Assembly: GCA_963817015.1 (NCBI GenBank)
Contig: CAWFMV010000007.1
Location: 930,001 to 994,000 of the forward strand
Source: VAZQ01 sp963817015
GTDB lineage: Bacteria > Pseudomonadota > Alphaproteobacteria > Rhizobiales > Xanthobacteraceae
Direction of reading: 5' to 3'
DNA: 64,000 nucleotides
Under the pieces are notes generated by a model that saw only the letters and a program-made list of their open reading frames with translations, was not told the origin of the DNA and made no database searches. The position numbers and the translations under genes were made by a program. Position 1 is the first letter of the stretch. Each line of letters opens with the position of its first letter. This document shows positions 16,428-25,586 of this stretch, in pieces.

Positions 16428-17417
16428 CTACAACACGGTCCGCAGCGGCGTCGGAAAATAGCGGTAACCATCGCCCTGCTTGCCGATATGGCCGAGACCC
16501 GGCCATGGAAAGTGATAGGTCACGCCCACCACGCGCTGCGACGCCAGCATGTCGAACACGCGCAGCCGCGATGCCACGGCCTGCTTGCCGTCGGTGTCGT
16601 AGGTGAACTCGCGCCGCGGGTTCTCAACCACGATTGTGTGGTGGTGCGCGATATCGCCCGCGTTGCACAGTGTCTTGCCTTGCGAGGTGATGACATAGAC
16701 CGTGTGCCCGACGGTGTGGCCGGGTGCTGCCATGGCTTGGATGCCGGGTAGGAACTCCTGGCCGTCGCGCACGAACACGATGCGGTCGCGATTCGGCAAC
16801 AGATGCTTGCGCGTGCCGGCGACGAAATCCTTGAGCTGCGGGTGGGTGAGCTTGCCTTCGTCGGTCCAGAAGTCGAGATCGGTCTGCGTCATGTAGATCT
16901 GGGCATTGGGAAAGTTGCGGCTGCCGTCGTCGGCCATCAGGCCCCAGCAGTGGTCTGGATGGGCGTGGGTGAGAACGATCGCGTCGACGTCCTTGGGGTC
17001 GAGGCTGGCGGCCTTGAGACTCGCGATAAGCCGGCCGCTGTCCGGTCCAAACGCCTTGGCGGTGCCGACCCCAGTGTCGAACAGGACGACCCGCTCTCCG
17101 GTGTTGATCACCAGCGCATTCTGCTCCAGCGATACGTTGTCGGTGGGCAGGAAGTTGTCGTTGAGCTCCTTGAGCATCTGCTCCTTGCTGACGTCGCTGA
17201 AGACGCCGGCGGCGGGCTCGCCCATGTGCAGCGGTCCATCGGAGACGATGGTCGCCTCGAAGCCGCCGACCTTGAAGCGGTAGAAGCTCGGCGCCTGCGT
17301 ATTCGTCATCGGGGCTTTGGCGCTCGCAACGCGCGGCAGCGCGGCGCAGGTCAGGCCGGCAGCTGCGCCAGTCAGAAGCGCGCGGCGTGTCGAAATCAAT
17401 CGATCGAGGTCGCCCAT
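16428..17417 (-). CDS. Metallo-beta-lactamase-fold hydrolase with Tat-type signal
   Basis: A 329-residue MBL-fold protein. The N-terminus STRRALLTGAAAGLTCAALP is a twin-arginine-type signal, so the enzyme is expected in the periplasm. The metal site is intact: THAHPDHCWG, a later PGHTVGHTVY and NAGDIAHHH. ATG 17417 follows GAGGAG. The family includes lactonases and esterases such as quorum-quenching AHL lactonases, but the substrate cannot be told from sequence. It heads the minus-strand run containing the aldolase and dioxygenase, with an 80-base gap. Confidence 0.88.
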   Translation of the reverse strand: MGDLDRLISTRRALLTGAAAGLTCAALPRVASAKAPMTNTQAPSFYRFKVGGFEATIVSDGPLHMGEPAAGVFSDVSKEQMLKELNDNFLPTDNVSLEQNALVINTGERVVLFDTGVGTAKAFGPDSGRLIASLKAASLDPKDVDAIVLTHAHPDHCWGLMADDGSRNFPNAQIYMTQTDLDFWTDEGKLTHPQLKDFVAGTRKHLLPNRDRIVFVRDGQEFLPGIQAMAAPGHTVGHTVYVITSQGKTLCNAGDIAHHHTIVVENPRREFTYDTDGKQAVASRLRVFDMLASQRVVGVTYHFPWPGLGHIGKQGDGYRYFPTPLRTVL

Positions 17418-17475
17418 TGTTTTCTCCTCATTGCGGCGTGGATCGCGCTATCTCTGATGTTACTGTGACCTTACC

Positions 17476-18348
17476 ATGTCAGGCCCCGTCTTCCGCTTCG
17501 CGCCCAGCCCAAACGGCTACCTGCATCTCGGGCATGCGCTTTCTGCGTCAATCAATTTCGATATGGCCCGTACGATGGGTGGCCGCCTCCTGCTGCGCAT
17601 CGAGGATATCGATCCCACCCGCTGCCGCCCCGAATACGAGGCGGCGATCTATGAGGATCTGGCTTGGCTCGGCATCGCATGGGAAGAGCCGGTGCGCCGC
17701 CAGAGCGAGCATTTCGACGACTATCGGGCGGCGCTCGCGCGGCTTGAGGCATTGGGCCTAGTCTATCCGAGCTTCGAGAGCCGAGCCGAGGTCACGGCGC
17801 TTGTCGCCGAGCGCGAGGCCGGAGGAGCATGGCCGCGCGATCCAGACGGTGCACCGCTTTATCCTGGCACCGCCAAGTCGCTCTCATCCGCCCAGCGCCA
17901 GCGGCTGATCGAAACCGGCGCGCCCTATGCGCTGCGGCTCGATATGGCGGCAGCGCTGGCGCTCGCCGGCGCGCTCGAGTGGGCGGAGACCGGTGAGGGG
18001 TCCGAGGGTGAGACTGGAGCCGTCACAGCAACGCCAGCCGCCTGGGGCGACGTCGTGCTGGCCCGCAAGGAGACCCCAACCAGCTATCATCTCTCGGTCG
18101 TGGTCGACGATGCGCTGCAAAGCGTGACCCAGGTGGTGCGGGGACAGGACCTGTTCTGGTCGACCAGCGTCCACCGGCTGTTGCAGGCCTTTCTCGGCCT
18201 GCCGGCGCCGACCTATCATCACCATCGTTTGGTGCTCGATTCCGACGGGCGCAAGCTCTCCAAATCGACCCGGGCGACAGCGCTGCGGACGCTGCGCCAG
18301 GACGGCGTCACGCCAGCCGCCATCCGGAAAATGGTAGGCCTGCGTTAA
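17476..18348 (+). CDS. gluQ: Glutamyl-Q tRNA(Asp) synthetase
   Basis: A truncated glutamyl-tRNA synthetase paralogue that attaches glutamate to queuosine at position 34 of tRNA(Asp). The 290 residues include FRFAPSPNGYLHLGHALSA with the HIGH-type motif at 17-20, RIEDIDPTRCRPEY, and KLSKS at about 260-264. The anticodon-binding domain of GltX is absent, as expected. The zinc-binding cysteines found in E. coli GluQ are not visible, which is common in alphaproteobacteria. It is divergent from the MBL gene. Confidence 0.93.
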   Translation: MSGPVFRFAPSPNGYLHLGHALSASINFDMARTMGGRLLLRIEDIDPTRCRPEYEAAIYEDLAWLGIAWEEPVRRQSEHFDDYRAALARLEALGLVYPSFESRAEVTALVAEREAGGAWPRDPDGAPLYPGTAKSLSSAQRQRLIETGAPYALRLDMAAALALAGALEWAETGEGSEGETGAVTATPAAWGDVVLARKETPTSYHLSVVVDDALQSVTQVVRGQDLFWSTSVHRLLQAFLGLPAPTYHHHRLVLDSDGRKLSKSTRATALRTLRQDGVTPAAIRKMVGLR

Positions 18349-18434
18349 CACTCTTAAGCACCACAGATTTGAGGGCCTGCCGTGCCACTAGTCCCGAGGC
18401 CGGCCGCCGTGCCAATCTCCGCCCCGGCGGCGCC

Positions 18435-19616
18435 ATGCAGAAGCAGAGCAAATCCTCACGACGGGTCAAAGCGAAGCGCAAGCCGCGGCGGCGTCGCGGC
18501 GGGCCGCGCGCGGCCGCGGTCGAGGCGACGCTTGCGGCGCTCGCCCACGATATCCGTACGCCGCTGACGGGTATTTTGGCATTGAGCGAGCTATTGGCGA
18601 CGTCCGACCTGGGCGAGCGCGAGCGTGGCTGGGCGTCCGCGATCAAAGGCACCGCCGATCATCTCGCCATGCTGACGTCGCTCATCGTCGACGCGGTGCG
18701 AGCCGAGGCCAAAGGCTTGACGCTCCGCCGCATGGCCTTCGGTCCCCGTGCGCTTGCCGACGCGCTGGCGGCTTCGCTGGCGGCGCGTGCCGGCACCAAG
18801 GACCTTGCTTCCGAGGTCCACGTCGCGGCTGACCTTCCCGACAGCGTGATTGGCGATCCGCTGCGCCTGCGCAGCGCGCTCGAGAACCTCATCGACAATG
18901 CTGTGAAGTTCACAGATCGCGGCCGCGTTGCGCTTGACGTCACGGTAGAGCGGCTGGCGCGTGGGCGCGTGCGTCTTATTTTCACGGTGACTGATAGCGG
19001 GGTCGGGCTTGCCGCCGCCGAGGTCAAGCGCCTGTTCCGGCCGTTTGCGCAGGCCAACGAGGAGATCGCGCGCCGCTACGGGGGCGCCGGTCTCGGGCTT
19101 GCCTTCGTCAAGCGCATCGCCAAGGCGATGCGCGGCGACCTCACAGTCCGGAGCAAACCGGGCACCGGCAGCGCGTTTCGCTTCACGGCGACGGTCGAGC
19201 TCGTCACGCCTGCGAGCGCGCAAGCGAAAGACGGGTCAGCGTCGGCGCGCGCCGCGCCTGTACGACCGCTGCGCATTCTGTGCGTCGAGGACAATCCCTA
19301 CGGCCGCGTCGTGCTCAACACGATCCTCACCGAGCTTGGCCATCGCGCCGACTTCGTTGGCACCGGCGAGGCTGCAGTCGAGGCGGCCGCCGGCAAGAGC
19401 TATGACGCCGTACTGATGGACGTGACGCTGCCCGGAATTGATGGACTTGAAGCGACGCGGCGCATCCGAGCTCGCATCGGTTCGGCCGTGCGGGTGATCG
19501 GCGTGTCAGGTCGCAGCAGCCCCGAGGAGGCCGCTCGCGCGCGTTCAGCCGGCATGGACGACTATCTGCCCAAACCGCTCAGCCCGAGCGCCTTGGCACG
19601 GGTGCTTGCGCGCTGA
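18435..19616 (+). CDS. Hybrid histidine kinase/response regulator
   Basis: A soluble signalling protein of 393 residues. A basic N-terminus is followed by the phosphoacceptor box ALAHDIRTPLTGILALSEL (His38), an ATPase domain with NLIDNAVKFTD, TDSGVGLA and GGAGLGLAFVKRI, and a C-terminal receiver domain with ILCVEDNPYGR, VLMDVTLPGIDGLEA (phosphoacceptor Asp) and the KP of YLPKPLS. No input domain or membrane segment is present, so the stimulus is either a partner protein or a cytoplasmic cue. ATG 18435 is preferred over an upstream TTG-type start. Confidence 0.9.
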   Translation: MQKQSKSSRRVKAKRKPRRRRGGPRAAAVEATLAALAHDIRTPLTGILALSELLATSDLGERERGWASAIKGTADHLAMLTSLIVDAVRAEAKGLTLRRMAFGPRALADALAASLAARAGTKDLASEVHVAADLPDSVIGDPLRLRSALENLIDNAVKFTDRGRVALDVTVERLARGRVRLIFTVTDSGVGLAAAEVKRLFRPFAQANEEIARRYGGAGLGLAFVKRIAKAMRGDLTVRSKPGTGSAFRFTATVELVTPASAQAKDGSASARAAPVRPLRILCVEDNPYGRVVLNTILTELGHRADFVGTGEAAVEAAAGKSYDAVLMDVTLPGIDGLEATRRIRARIGSAVRVIGVSGRSSPEEAARARSAGMDDYLPKPLSPSALARVLAR

Positions 19617-19632
19617 GCTCTGGAGTTGTTGC

Positions 19633-19890
19633 TTAGCGTTTGAGCAGTCTTAGCAGCAGCAGCAGGATCACCGCCCCGATAGTGGCGACCACGATCTGGT
19701 TGATGATCGGTATCGTCACCAGGTGACTCAGCCCCACTTTCGGCAGCAGGAATCCGCCGATGATGGCACCGAGCACGCCGATCACCATGTCGCCGATGAT
19801 GCCGAAACCGCCGCCTCGGATGAGCTTGCCGGCCAGCCAGCCGGCGACCAAGCCCACCAGGAGGAAGATGATCAGGCTTGTGAGATCCAT
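19633..19890 (-). CDS. GlsB/YeaQ/YmgE-family membrane protein
   Basis: An 85-residue protein with three hydrophobic helices rich in small residues: LIIFLLVGLVAGWLAGKL, MVIGVLGAIIGGFLLP and IINQIVVATIGAVILLLLL. The GGGFGIIGDMVIGVLGA loop is characteristic of the transglycosylase-associated (GlsB/YeaQ/YmgE) family, which is linked to general stress responses. It is convergent with the kinase gene. Confidence 0.92.
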   Translation of the reverse strand: MDLTSLIIFLLVGLVAGWLAGKLIRGGGFGIIGDMVIGVLGAIIGGFLLPKVGLSHLVTIPIINQIVVATIGAVILLLLLRLLKR

Positions 19891-20023
19891 GAGACGTCCC
19901 TCGCTGCCGGCCGCCGATGATCGTGTCGGACCGACGTGCCGCTTCGAATCGCTTGAAAGTTAGCTCGGGCGTTCCGCACTGTCACCGCCACCGCTGCGCT
20001 TATCCCGCCTGTTGGCAGGCGTT

Positions 20024-20893
20024 TCAGCTGCGGCGCAGCCGTCCAAAAGCAGCGTTCAGTTCGCCGCCATACACGAAGATCGATGCGGTCAGGTAGAGAA
20101 AAACCAGTGCGATCATGGCGGACGCCAATCCGGCATAGTAGGTGACGTAGGTGTAGGCGAACTCGGCGAGGTAGCGGCCGAAGATGACGCCTGCCGCAAG
20201 CCACATGATCAGGGTGGCGAGAATGCCGGGAAGGATGTCGCTCAGCTGCCGTCGCCCCGCCGGCAGCCACTTGTGCGCGATCAAGAGCGCAATGATGAGC
20301 GCCACGCTTGCGATCAAATAGCGCGCGACCGTGAAATTCCATTCGAGCGGCGCCAGCCAGGTTGCGAACTTGACCGCGGTCGCGAAGATCAGCGGGCCGA
20401 GCACGATCAGAAACGCGAGCGCAAGCAGCGCCACGGCGCCGAACAGCACGTAGATGATCGATTCGATGCGCAGCAGCACCCAGTTGCGTGTTTCGGCGAT
20501 ACCGTAGGCGCGATTGAGTGCGATACGCAGGCTCTCGATCCCGCTCGAGGCGAAATAGACCGCGAGCGCGACGCCGATGGTCAGAATATCGCCGCGGGTC
20601 GTCGTCAGCACGCTGTGGATTTCGGATGCGATCGGGGTCGCGACCTCGCGTGGCCAGGTCTCGAGCAGGAGCTTGGCGACTTCGTCGGCGAGCTCCTTGG
20701 AGCCCAGAAACGAGGCGGCGAGCGCGGTCACCACGATGATGAACGGGAACAGCGCCATCAAGGTGGATAGCGCGATATGGCTGGCGGTCGCCCAGCCATC
20801 GTTGGCGAGGAAGCAGTAATACGCGTCGAGAGCGGCACGGCTGCATCGGCGAAAAATGCCCAACGTCGCACTCCGTCGGTGAATAGATACCAT
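20024..20893 (-). CDS. YihY/virulence factor BrkB family membrane protein
   Basis: A 289-residue integral membrane protein with six predicted hydrophobic segments, beginning HIALSTLMALFPFIIVVTAL. The conserved YFASSGIESLRIALNRAYGI segment and the terminal FVYGGELNAAFGRLRRS are hallmarks of the YihY/BrkB family, still of unclear function and often described as putative transporters or mislabelled RNase BN. No partner gene is apparent. Confidence 0.9.
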   Translation of the reverse strand: MVSIHRRSATLGIFRRCSRAALDAYYCFLANDGWATASHIALSTLMALFPFIIVVTALAASFLGSKELADEVAKLLLETWPREVATPIASEIHSVLTTTRGDILTIGVALAVYFASSGIESLRIALNRAYGIAETRNWVLLRIESIIYVLFGAVALLALAFLIVLGPLIFATAVKFATWLAPLEWNFTVARYLIASVALIIALLIAHKWLPAGRRQLSDILPGILATLIMWLAAGVIFGRYLAEFAYTYVTYYAGLASAMIALVFLYLTASIFVYGGELNAAFGRLRRS

Positions 20894-20898
20894 GCCGC

Positions 20899-20952
20899 CG
20901 ATTTGAAGTTCCTACAACGGTTGCGGCAAACAAGGTTAGGAACTTCAAATCG
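20899..20952. repeat. 16-bp perfect inverted repeat upstream of the YihY gene
   Basis: Arms cgatttgaagttccta (20899-20914) and taggaacttcaaatcg (20937-20952) pair perfectly around a 22-base loop. The element overlaps the very start region of the YihY gene and may be part of a dispersed intergenic family or a regulatory hairpin. Confidence 0.6.
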
Positions 20953-20981
20953 AAAAGCGGCACTGGAATCATATACTTGCG

Positions 20982-21055
20982 AGTGCCCCTTTGCTTCCGA
21001 AGTTCGTGTCAGAGGTTGTTGCGACGTATCACGGACTTCGGAAGCGGGGGCACTC
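20982..21055. repeat. Second, imperfect inverted repeat
   Basis: The left arm agtgcccctttgcttccgaa is matched, with small gaps, by ttcggaagcgggggcact on the other side. It lies 30 bases from the previous inverted repeat, between the YihY gene and the end of the chemotaxis receptor gene. No T-run is present. Confidence 0.5.
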
Positions 21056-21148
21056 GTGGCCCGGTTCCAATATTCCAGAACCGGGCGCGTCCGAACAGAG
21101 GCGGGTAGGAACGTCGCGTGCGACGCTTTGGTACTCTGCGGCTCGGTG

Positions 21149-23146
21149 CTACGCGGCCTGGACGTCCGTGAGGAAGCGGCGGACTTCGCCATTGAGGCTT
21201 TCGGCTTCCTGCGAGAGCGTGTCGGCAAGCGACTTGACGTCGGCGGCGACGGTGCGGGCGTCGCGCGAGGTGCCGGCGAGGCGGCTCATGGACTCGGCGC
21301 TGGTGCGCGCTTCCGAGGATGCGCGGTTGACGCCTTCGCTGATCGAGGCGACGGCGCGGTTCTGCTCCTCGACCGTGACCGCGACCGTGCCGGCAATGTG
21401 GGAGATTTCCTCGATGATGGTGTTGACCTGCTCGATGGCGTGGGCCGCGTCCGCGACCGCCGACTGGATGGCGCCGACCTGGCCGGCGATCTCCTCGGTG
21501 GCCTTGGCGGTCTGACCGGCGAGCGACTTGACCTCGGAGGCCACCACCGCGAAGCCCTTGCCAGCTTCGCCGGCGCGTGCCGCTTCGATAGTGGCGTTGA
21601 GCGCCAGCAGGTTGGTCTGGCCCGCGATCGCCTGAATGAGGCCCACCACTTCGCCGATGCGGCTGGCAGCCACTCCCAGCTCCGACATGGTGTGGGCCGT
21701 GCGGCGCGCATCCTTGACGGCGCCGCTCGCGACCTCGGTCGAGCGGTTGGCCTGCCCGGCGATCTCGCTGATCGATGCGGCAAGCTCCTCGACTGCGCCG
21801 GCTGCCGCCGTGACGTTGCCGGACGCGACTCCGACGCGCTCCTCGGCGGCGCGGGATTCGGCCGAGACCTGGTCGGCGGCGCTGTGCAGCTGGGTGGAGG
21901 TCACTTCCAGTCGGCCGGCGGCTTCGCGCACTTTGCCGAGCGCCTGGTCGACCGACATTTCGAAGCGCGTGATGGTGGCGGCGATCGCGTCGGTGCGCTG
22001 CTCGCGCTCGCGATTGGTCGCGGCCTCGCCGGCAGCGAGCCGCTCGCGCTCGATCATGGTGTCGCGGAATACGATGACGGTGCGCGCCATCGCGCCAAGC
22101 TCGTCCTTGGCCTCCGTCGCCGGAATCGAGGCAGACGTGTCGCCGGCGGCGAGCTTTGTCATGACGCGGGTGAGCCCGTTGAGCGGACGCGTGATGCTGC
22201 GGCCCACCAGCCAGCTGAACAGAAGGCCGATCAGGACTGCCGCCGCGCCGACCCCGATGATGAAGATGCGGATGTGGCTCTGCGACTGGGTCAAGGCGGC
22301 GGCGGAGGCTTCAGCCCTATGCTCCGCCATGGTGATGATCGCCTGCGATTGCGGAACGAGCTGCTGACTTGTCTCGATGATCTCGGAAACTGATTTCTGG
22401 ATGTTCTGCGACTGCCGGTTCCATTGTGCCAATGTCGAGGAATAGCCTTTGACGAGATCGCCCAGCTTGGCCTTCACCTGGTCGTCGACCAGGAGTGCTG
22501 AAAGCTTCTCTTCGAAGCTCCGGTACGACTTGAAGAACAGCTCCCAGGTGGCCGGGTTGCGATCAAACCGGTACTGCGCCTCGTAGCGGCGCATCATGAG
22601 CAGCGCTAGCATCAGCCAGTCGCGCTCCGCCTCCGACAGCACCTGCATCCCGTCGCTGATCAGCTGCTCGACTTGGGCGGCGGCGTCGTCCAGCCGCTTG
22701 CGCGTGCCCTGGCTATCGGAATAGCCGAGCGCCTTCTGTTCTTCGACCAGGTAGTCGAAGTTGAGCCGGAGCTCGCCCAGACGCTGCCGGACCTGCCCGC
22801 CGATGTCCTGGGGCAGCATGCCGTTTGCTGCGGCGGCGATCTTATCGAAGTTGCGGGTCGTGAGGGTCTGAGCAGCCTCGAACGCCTTGGCCCGCTCGTC
22901 CGACGGAAGAGCGACGTAGTCCTTGGCGGCAATCTGCATGCTCGCCAGCGTGAGCTTGAATTCACGGCTTGCATCGGCCAGTGCGGCGGCAGTGCCGACA
23001 TTCGCAAAGGCATCGGTGACGCCGCTTTGCCCCGCGGTGAACGCTACTCCGTTGGCCAGAAAGCCGACGACGGGGACGAGCGCGAGCCCGATGATGCGGG
23101 TACGGACCGAGACGGAAGCGATCGATTGGGCGAACGACTGGAGCAT
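21149..23146 (-). CDS. Methyl-accepting chemotaxis protein
   Basis: A transmembrane chemoreceptor of 665 residues from ATG 23146. The first helix (IIGLALVPVVGFLANGVAF) is followed by a roughly 250-residue helical sensor domain, a second helix (IFIIGVGAAAVLIGLLFSW) and a HAMP domain starting at RSITRPLNGLTRVM. The signalling domain contains the hairpin tip IGLIQAIAGQTNLLALNATIE-type sequence and AGKGFAVVASEVKSLA. The sensor domain is an all-helical type with no recognised ligand. No che genes are nearby, so it acts with a cluster elsewhere. Confidence 0.93.
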   Translation of the reverse strand: MLQSFAQSIASVSVRTRIIGLALVPVVGFLANGVAFTAGQSGVTDAFANVGTAAALADASREFKLTLASMQIAAKDYVALPSDERAKAFEAAQTLTTRNFDKIAAAANGMLPQDIGGQVRQRLGELRLNFDYLVEEQKALGYSDSQGTRKRLDDAAAQVEQLISDGMQVLSEAERDWLMLALLMMRRYEAQYRFDRNPATWELFFKSYRSFEEKLSALLVDDQVKAKLGDLVKGYSSTLAQWNRQSQNIQKSVSEIIETSQQLVPQSQAIITMAEHRAEASAAALTQSQSHIRIFIIGVGAAAVLIGLLFSWLVGRSITRPLNGLTRVMTKLAAGDTSASIPATEAKDELGAMARTVIVFRDTMIERERLAAGEAATNREREQRTDAIAATITRFEMSVDQALGKVREAAGRLEVTSTQLHSAADQVSAESRAAEERVGVASGNVTAAAGAVEELAASISEIAGQANRSTEVASGAVKDARRTAHTMSELGVAASRIGEVVGLIQAIAGQTNLLALNATIEAARAGEAGKGFAVVASEVKSLAGQTAKATEEIAGQVGAIQSAVADAAHAIEQVNTIIEEISHIAGTVAVTVEEQNRAVASISEGVNRASSEARTSAESMSRLAGTSRDARTVAADVKSLADTLSQEAESLNGEVRRFLTDVQAA

Positions 23147-23344
23147 GCACGCCTTCCCAGGAACAAGCCGCCTCAATGACCAATGGGCCGGCGCCTATCG
23201 GAGCCGGACGCGGTGCGGCAGTATGGGGAGAGTGCACGAAATGGTTAAACAAGTTGCAAACCACAACTTCCGGATAATACGTGTAAAAATGAATACAGAT
23301 GGAGCAAGACCCGTATGCCAAGCGGGGTCGGTTGGAGCCATGGG

Positions 23345-24991
23345 ATGACCGTCGAGCGGCTCGCATTGACCACGCAGGTGTCGGCGGCCGCCGACGCGGC
23401 CGAGGCCATTCTGCGCGCTGGCATTGCGGCAGTGCGAAAGCGGTTGGACGGCGCAGAGCGCCGTTCTGCCCAGCGCGCCCTGCATGGGCTCGCCTGGCTT
23501 GCCACCTATGCGACTGCAATCCGTGCACTCGCGGACTATGCCGGGCGGCTCCAACTTGCGGGCGATGCCGCGGGCGACCTGCACGAGGCCGACGCACTTA
23601 TGATTGCGATCGGGGTGGAGGAGTATCTCGCCCAGATCGTCGGCGGCATCCCAATGAGTCAGGGCGAGCTGCTGCGCCCGCGTGACCTTGGCCTCTCGGC
23701 CTCGATGGTGGCCCAGCAGGTCGAGGGTCCGCTTGTGGCGCTCATGAGCGGAACTGAGCAGCGTCGCGCGCAACTCGTTGCATTGATGGCAGAGAGCCGC
23801 GATGCCACGATCGGCAGCCGCGATTTCGATGAGACACTTGCTTCGATCCGTCAGGAAATGCGCCGTTTTGCCGAACGCGAGATTGCCCCCCACGCGCAGG
23901 CTTGGCATCGGAGCAACCAGTTGATCCCGCTCGACGTCATTGCACGGATGTCGGCGCTTGGTGTCTTCGGCCTCACCGTTCCGCAGGAGCACGGCGGGCT
24001 CGGGCTTGGCAAGCAAGCGATGTGCGTCGTCGGTGAAGAGCTCTCGCGGGGTTATATCGGGGTGGGCTCGCTCGGCACGCGCTCCGAGATTGCCGCGGAC
24101 CTGATCCTATCTGGTGGCACGCAAGAGCAGCAGCGCCGCTGGTTGCCGAAGATCGCCGCGGGCGAGGTGTTGCCAACCGCCGTTTTCACCGAGCCTGACG
24201 CTGGCTCCGATCTCGTATCGCTCAAGACCCGGGCGGTGCGCGAGGGCGACGTGTACCGGATCTACGGCAGCAAGACCTGGATCACGCACGCGGCGCGCGC
24301 CGACCTGATGATGCTGCTGGTGCGCACCGATCCGAGCGATGCGAGCCATCGCGGGTTGTCGATCCTGCTTGCCGAGAAGCCGCGCGGCTCGGATGTCGAT
24401 CCGTTTCCGGCATCTGGCATGTCGGGCGGCGAGATCGAGGTGCTCGGCTATCGGGGCATGAAGGAATACGAGATCGCCTTCGACGGTTTCGCGGTGCCGG
24501 CCGAAGGTCTGCTCGGCGGCGTCGAGGGGCAGGGCTTCAAGCAGCTGATGGCGACGTTCGAAAGCTCGCGCATCCAGACCGCTGCGCGCGCGGTCGGGCT
24601 CGCACAGGCAGCGCTTGACGAGGGCTTGCGCTATGCTTGCGAGCGCCGCCAGTTCGGCGAGGCGATCGTCAATTTCCCGCGGGTCGCCGACAAGCTTGCC
24701 ATGATGGCGGCGGAGATCATGCTGACGCGGCAGCTGACCTACTACGCAGCACGCCAGAAGGACATCGGCCGGCGCTGCGATCTCGAGGCCGGCATGGCCA
24801 AGCTTCTCGCTGCGCGCGTCGCCTGGGCGGCGGCCGACAATGCAGTTCAGATCCACGGCGGCAACGGCTTTGCGCTGGAGTTCCCGGTGTCGCGACTTCT
24901 CTGCGATGCGCGCATTCTCTCCATTTTCGAAGGTGCGGCTGAGATTCAGGCGGATGTGATTGCGCGGCGGCTACTGGTAGAACGCAACTGA
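23345..24991 (+). CDS. mcd: (2S)-methylsuccinyl-CoA dehydrogenase
   Basis: Flavin acyl-CoA dehydrogenase of the ethylmalonyl-CoA pathway for C2 assimilation, oxidising methylsuccinyl-CoA to mesaconyl-CoA. The 548-residue length and the extra helical N-terminal domain of about 150 residues (QRALHGLAWLATYATAIRAL) are typical of Mcd and not of ordinary acyl-CoA dehydrogenases. The catalytic core has VFTEPDAGSDLVSLKTRA, KTWITHAARAD, and QIHGGNGFALEFPVSRLLCD. It donates electrons to ETF; etfBA lie 10 kb downstream. ATG 23345 fits the family N-terminus; an upstream GTG-type start exists ten codons earlier. Confidence 0.85.
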   Translation: MTVERLALTTQVSAAADAAEAILRAGIAAVRKRLDGAERRSAQRALHGLAWLATYATAIRALADYAGRLQLAGDAAGDLHEADALMIAIGVEEYLAQIVGGIPMSQGELLRPRDLGLSASMVAQQVEGPLVALMSGTEQRRAQLVALMAESRDATIGSRDFDETLASIRQEMRRFAEREIAPHAQAWHRSNQLIPLDVIARMSALGVFGLTVPQEHGGLGLGKQAMCVVGEELSRGYIGVGSLGTRSEIAADLILSGGTQEQQRRWLPKIAAGEVLPTAVFTEPDAGSDLVSLKTRAVREGDVYRIYGSKTWITHAARADLMMLLVRTDPSDASHRGLSILLAEKPRGSDVDPFPASGMSGGEIEVLGYRGMKEYEIAFDGFAVPAEGLLGGVEGQGFKQLMATFESSRIQTAARAVGLAQAALDEGLRYACERRQFGEAIVNFPRVADKLAMMAAEIMLTRQLTYYAARQKDIGRRCDLEAGMAKLLAARVAWAAADNAVQIHGGNGFALEFPVSRLLCDARILSIFEGAAEIQADVIARRLLVERN

Positions 24992-25084
24992 AGTGAGCCC
25001 TCGGACGTTTGACCATTGTCAATGTGCGACAATCGCGTTGCGCGACGATACTACGCCACGATGTGTTCGACCGAGGAGGTGTGC

Positions 25085-25532
25085 ATGTTCAACGGGCTGG
25101 TCAGGCGGGGGGATTGGGTGGTCGTTTGCGACGGCAAGAAGGCACTGGTGCTTGAAAACGTGGGCGATACCAAGGTCGTTCGAACTCAAGACCCGGGAGG
25201 TCCACGAGCAACCGGATGCCAAGACCAGCGAGCAAGGGACCGACAAGCCCGGCCGCTCGATCAATTCCATCGACGCCAGACGCAGTGCCATGGAGCAGAC
25301 CGATTGGCATGACCAGGAGGAGGAGCGATTTCTCCAACGGCTCGCCAGCCGCCTCGACGCGGAGGTCAATGCCGGCAACGCCAAATCCGTGATCATTGTG
25401 GCGCCGCCGCGTGCGCTCGGCGTGCTGCGCCAGGCCTATTCGCAAAATCTGCGCAATGTGCTGCGCGCCGAGATCGACAAGGATTTTGTGAGGATGCCGG
25501 TCGACGAGATCGAGAAGCGCTTGGCGGCCTAA
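25085..25532 (+). CDS. Host attachment family protein (baeRF12-like), frameshifted
   Basis: ATG 25085 follows GAGGAGG. The first frame gives MFNGLVRRGDWVVVCDGKKA, the usual start of host-attachment-family proteins, first named from Agrobacterium. After GDTKVV an extra T in 25179-25180 shifts the frame; the next frame resumes with ELKTREVHEQ, then DWHDQEEERFLQRLASRL, VIIVAPPRALGVLR and a terminal EIDKDFVRMPVDEIEKRL. Across the shift the protein is about 148 residues, as in homologues. The fold is related to the archaeo-eukaryotic release-factor domain. Molecular function is unknown. Confidence 0.75.
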
Positions 25533-25586
25533 AACACCGGCAGCCTGAGCAGCTGGCAGCCTAAAGCACTTGCGGCGTGAGTACGC

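Noticed and set aside
20777..22393. Open frame of 538 codons on the plus strand opposite the chemotaxis receptor
   Set aside because: It is the antisense shadow of a high-GC gene, rich in Gly/Ala/Arg, with no ribosome site or family motif.
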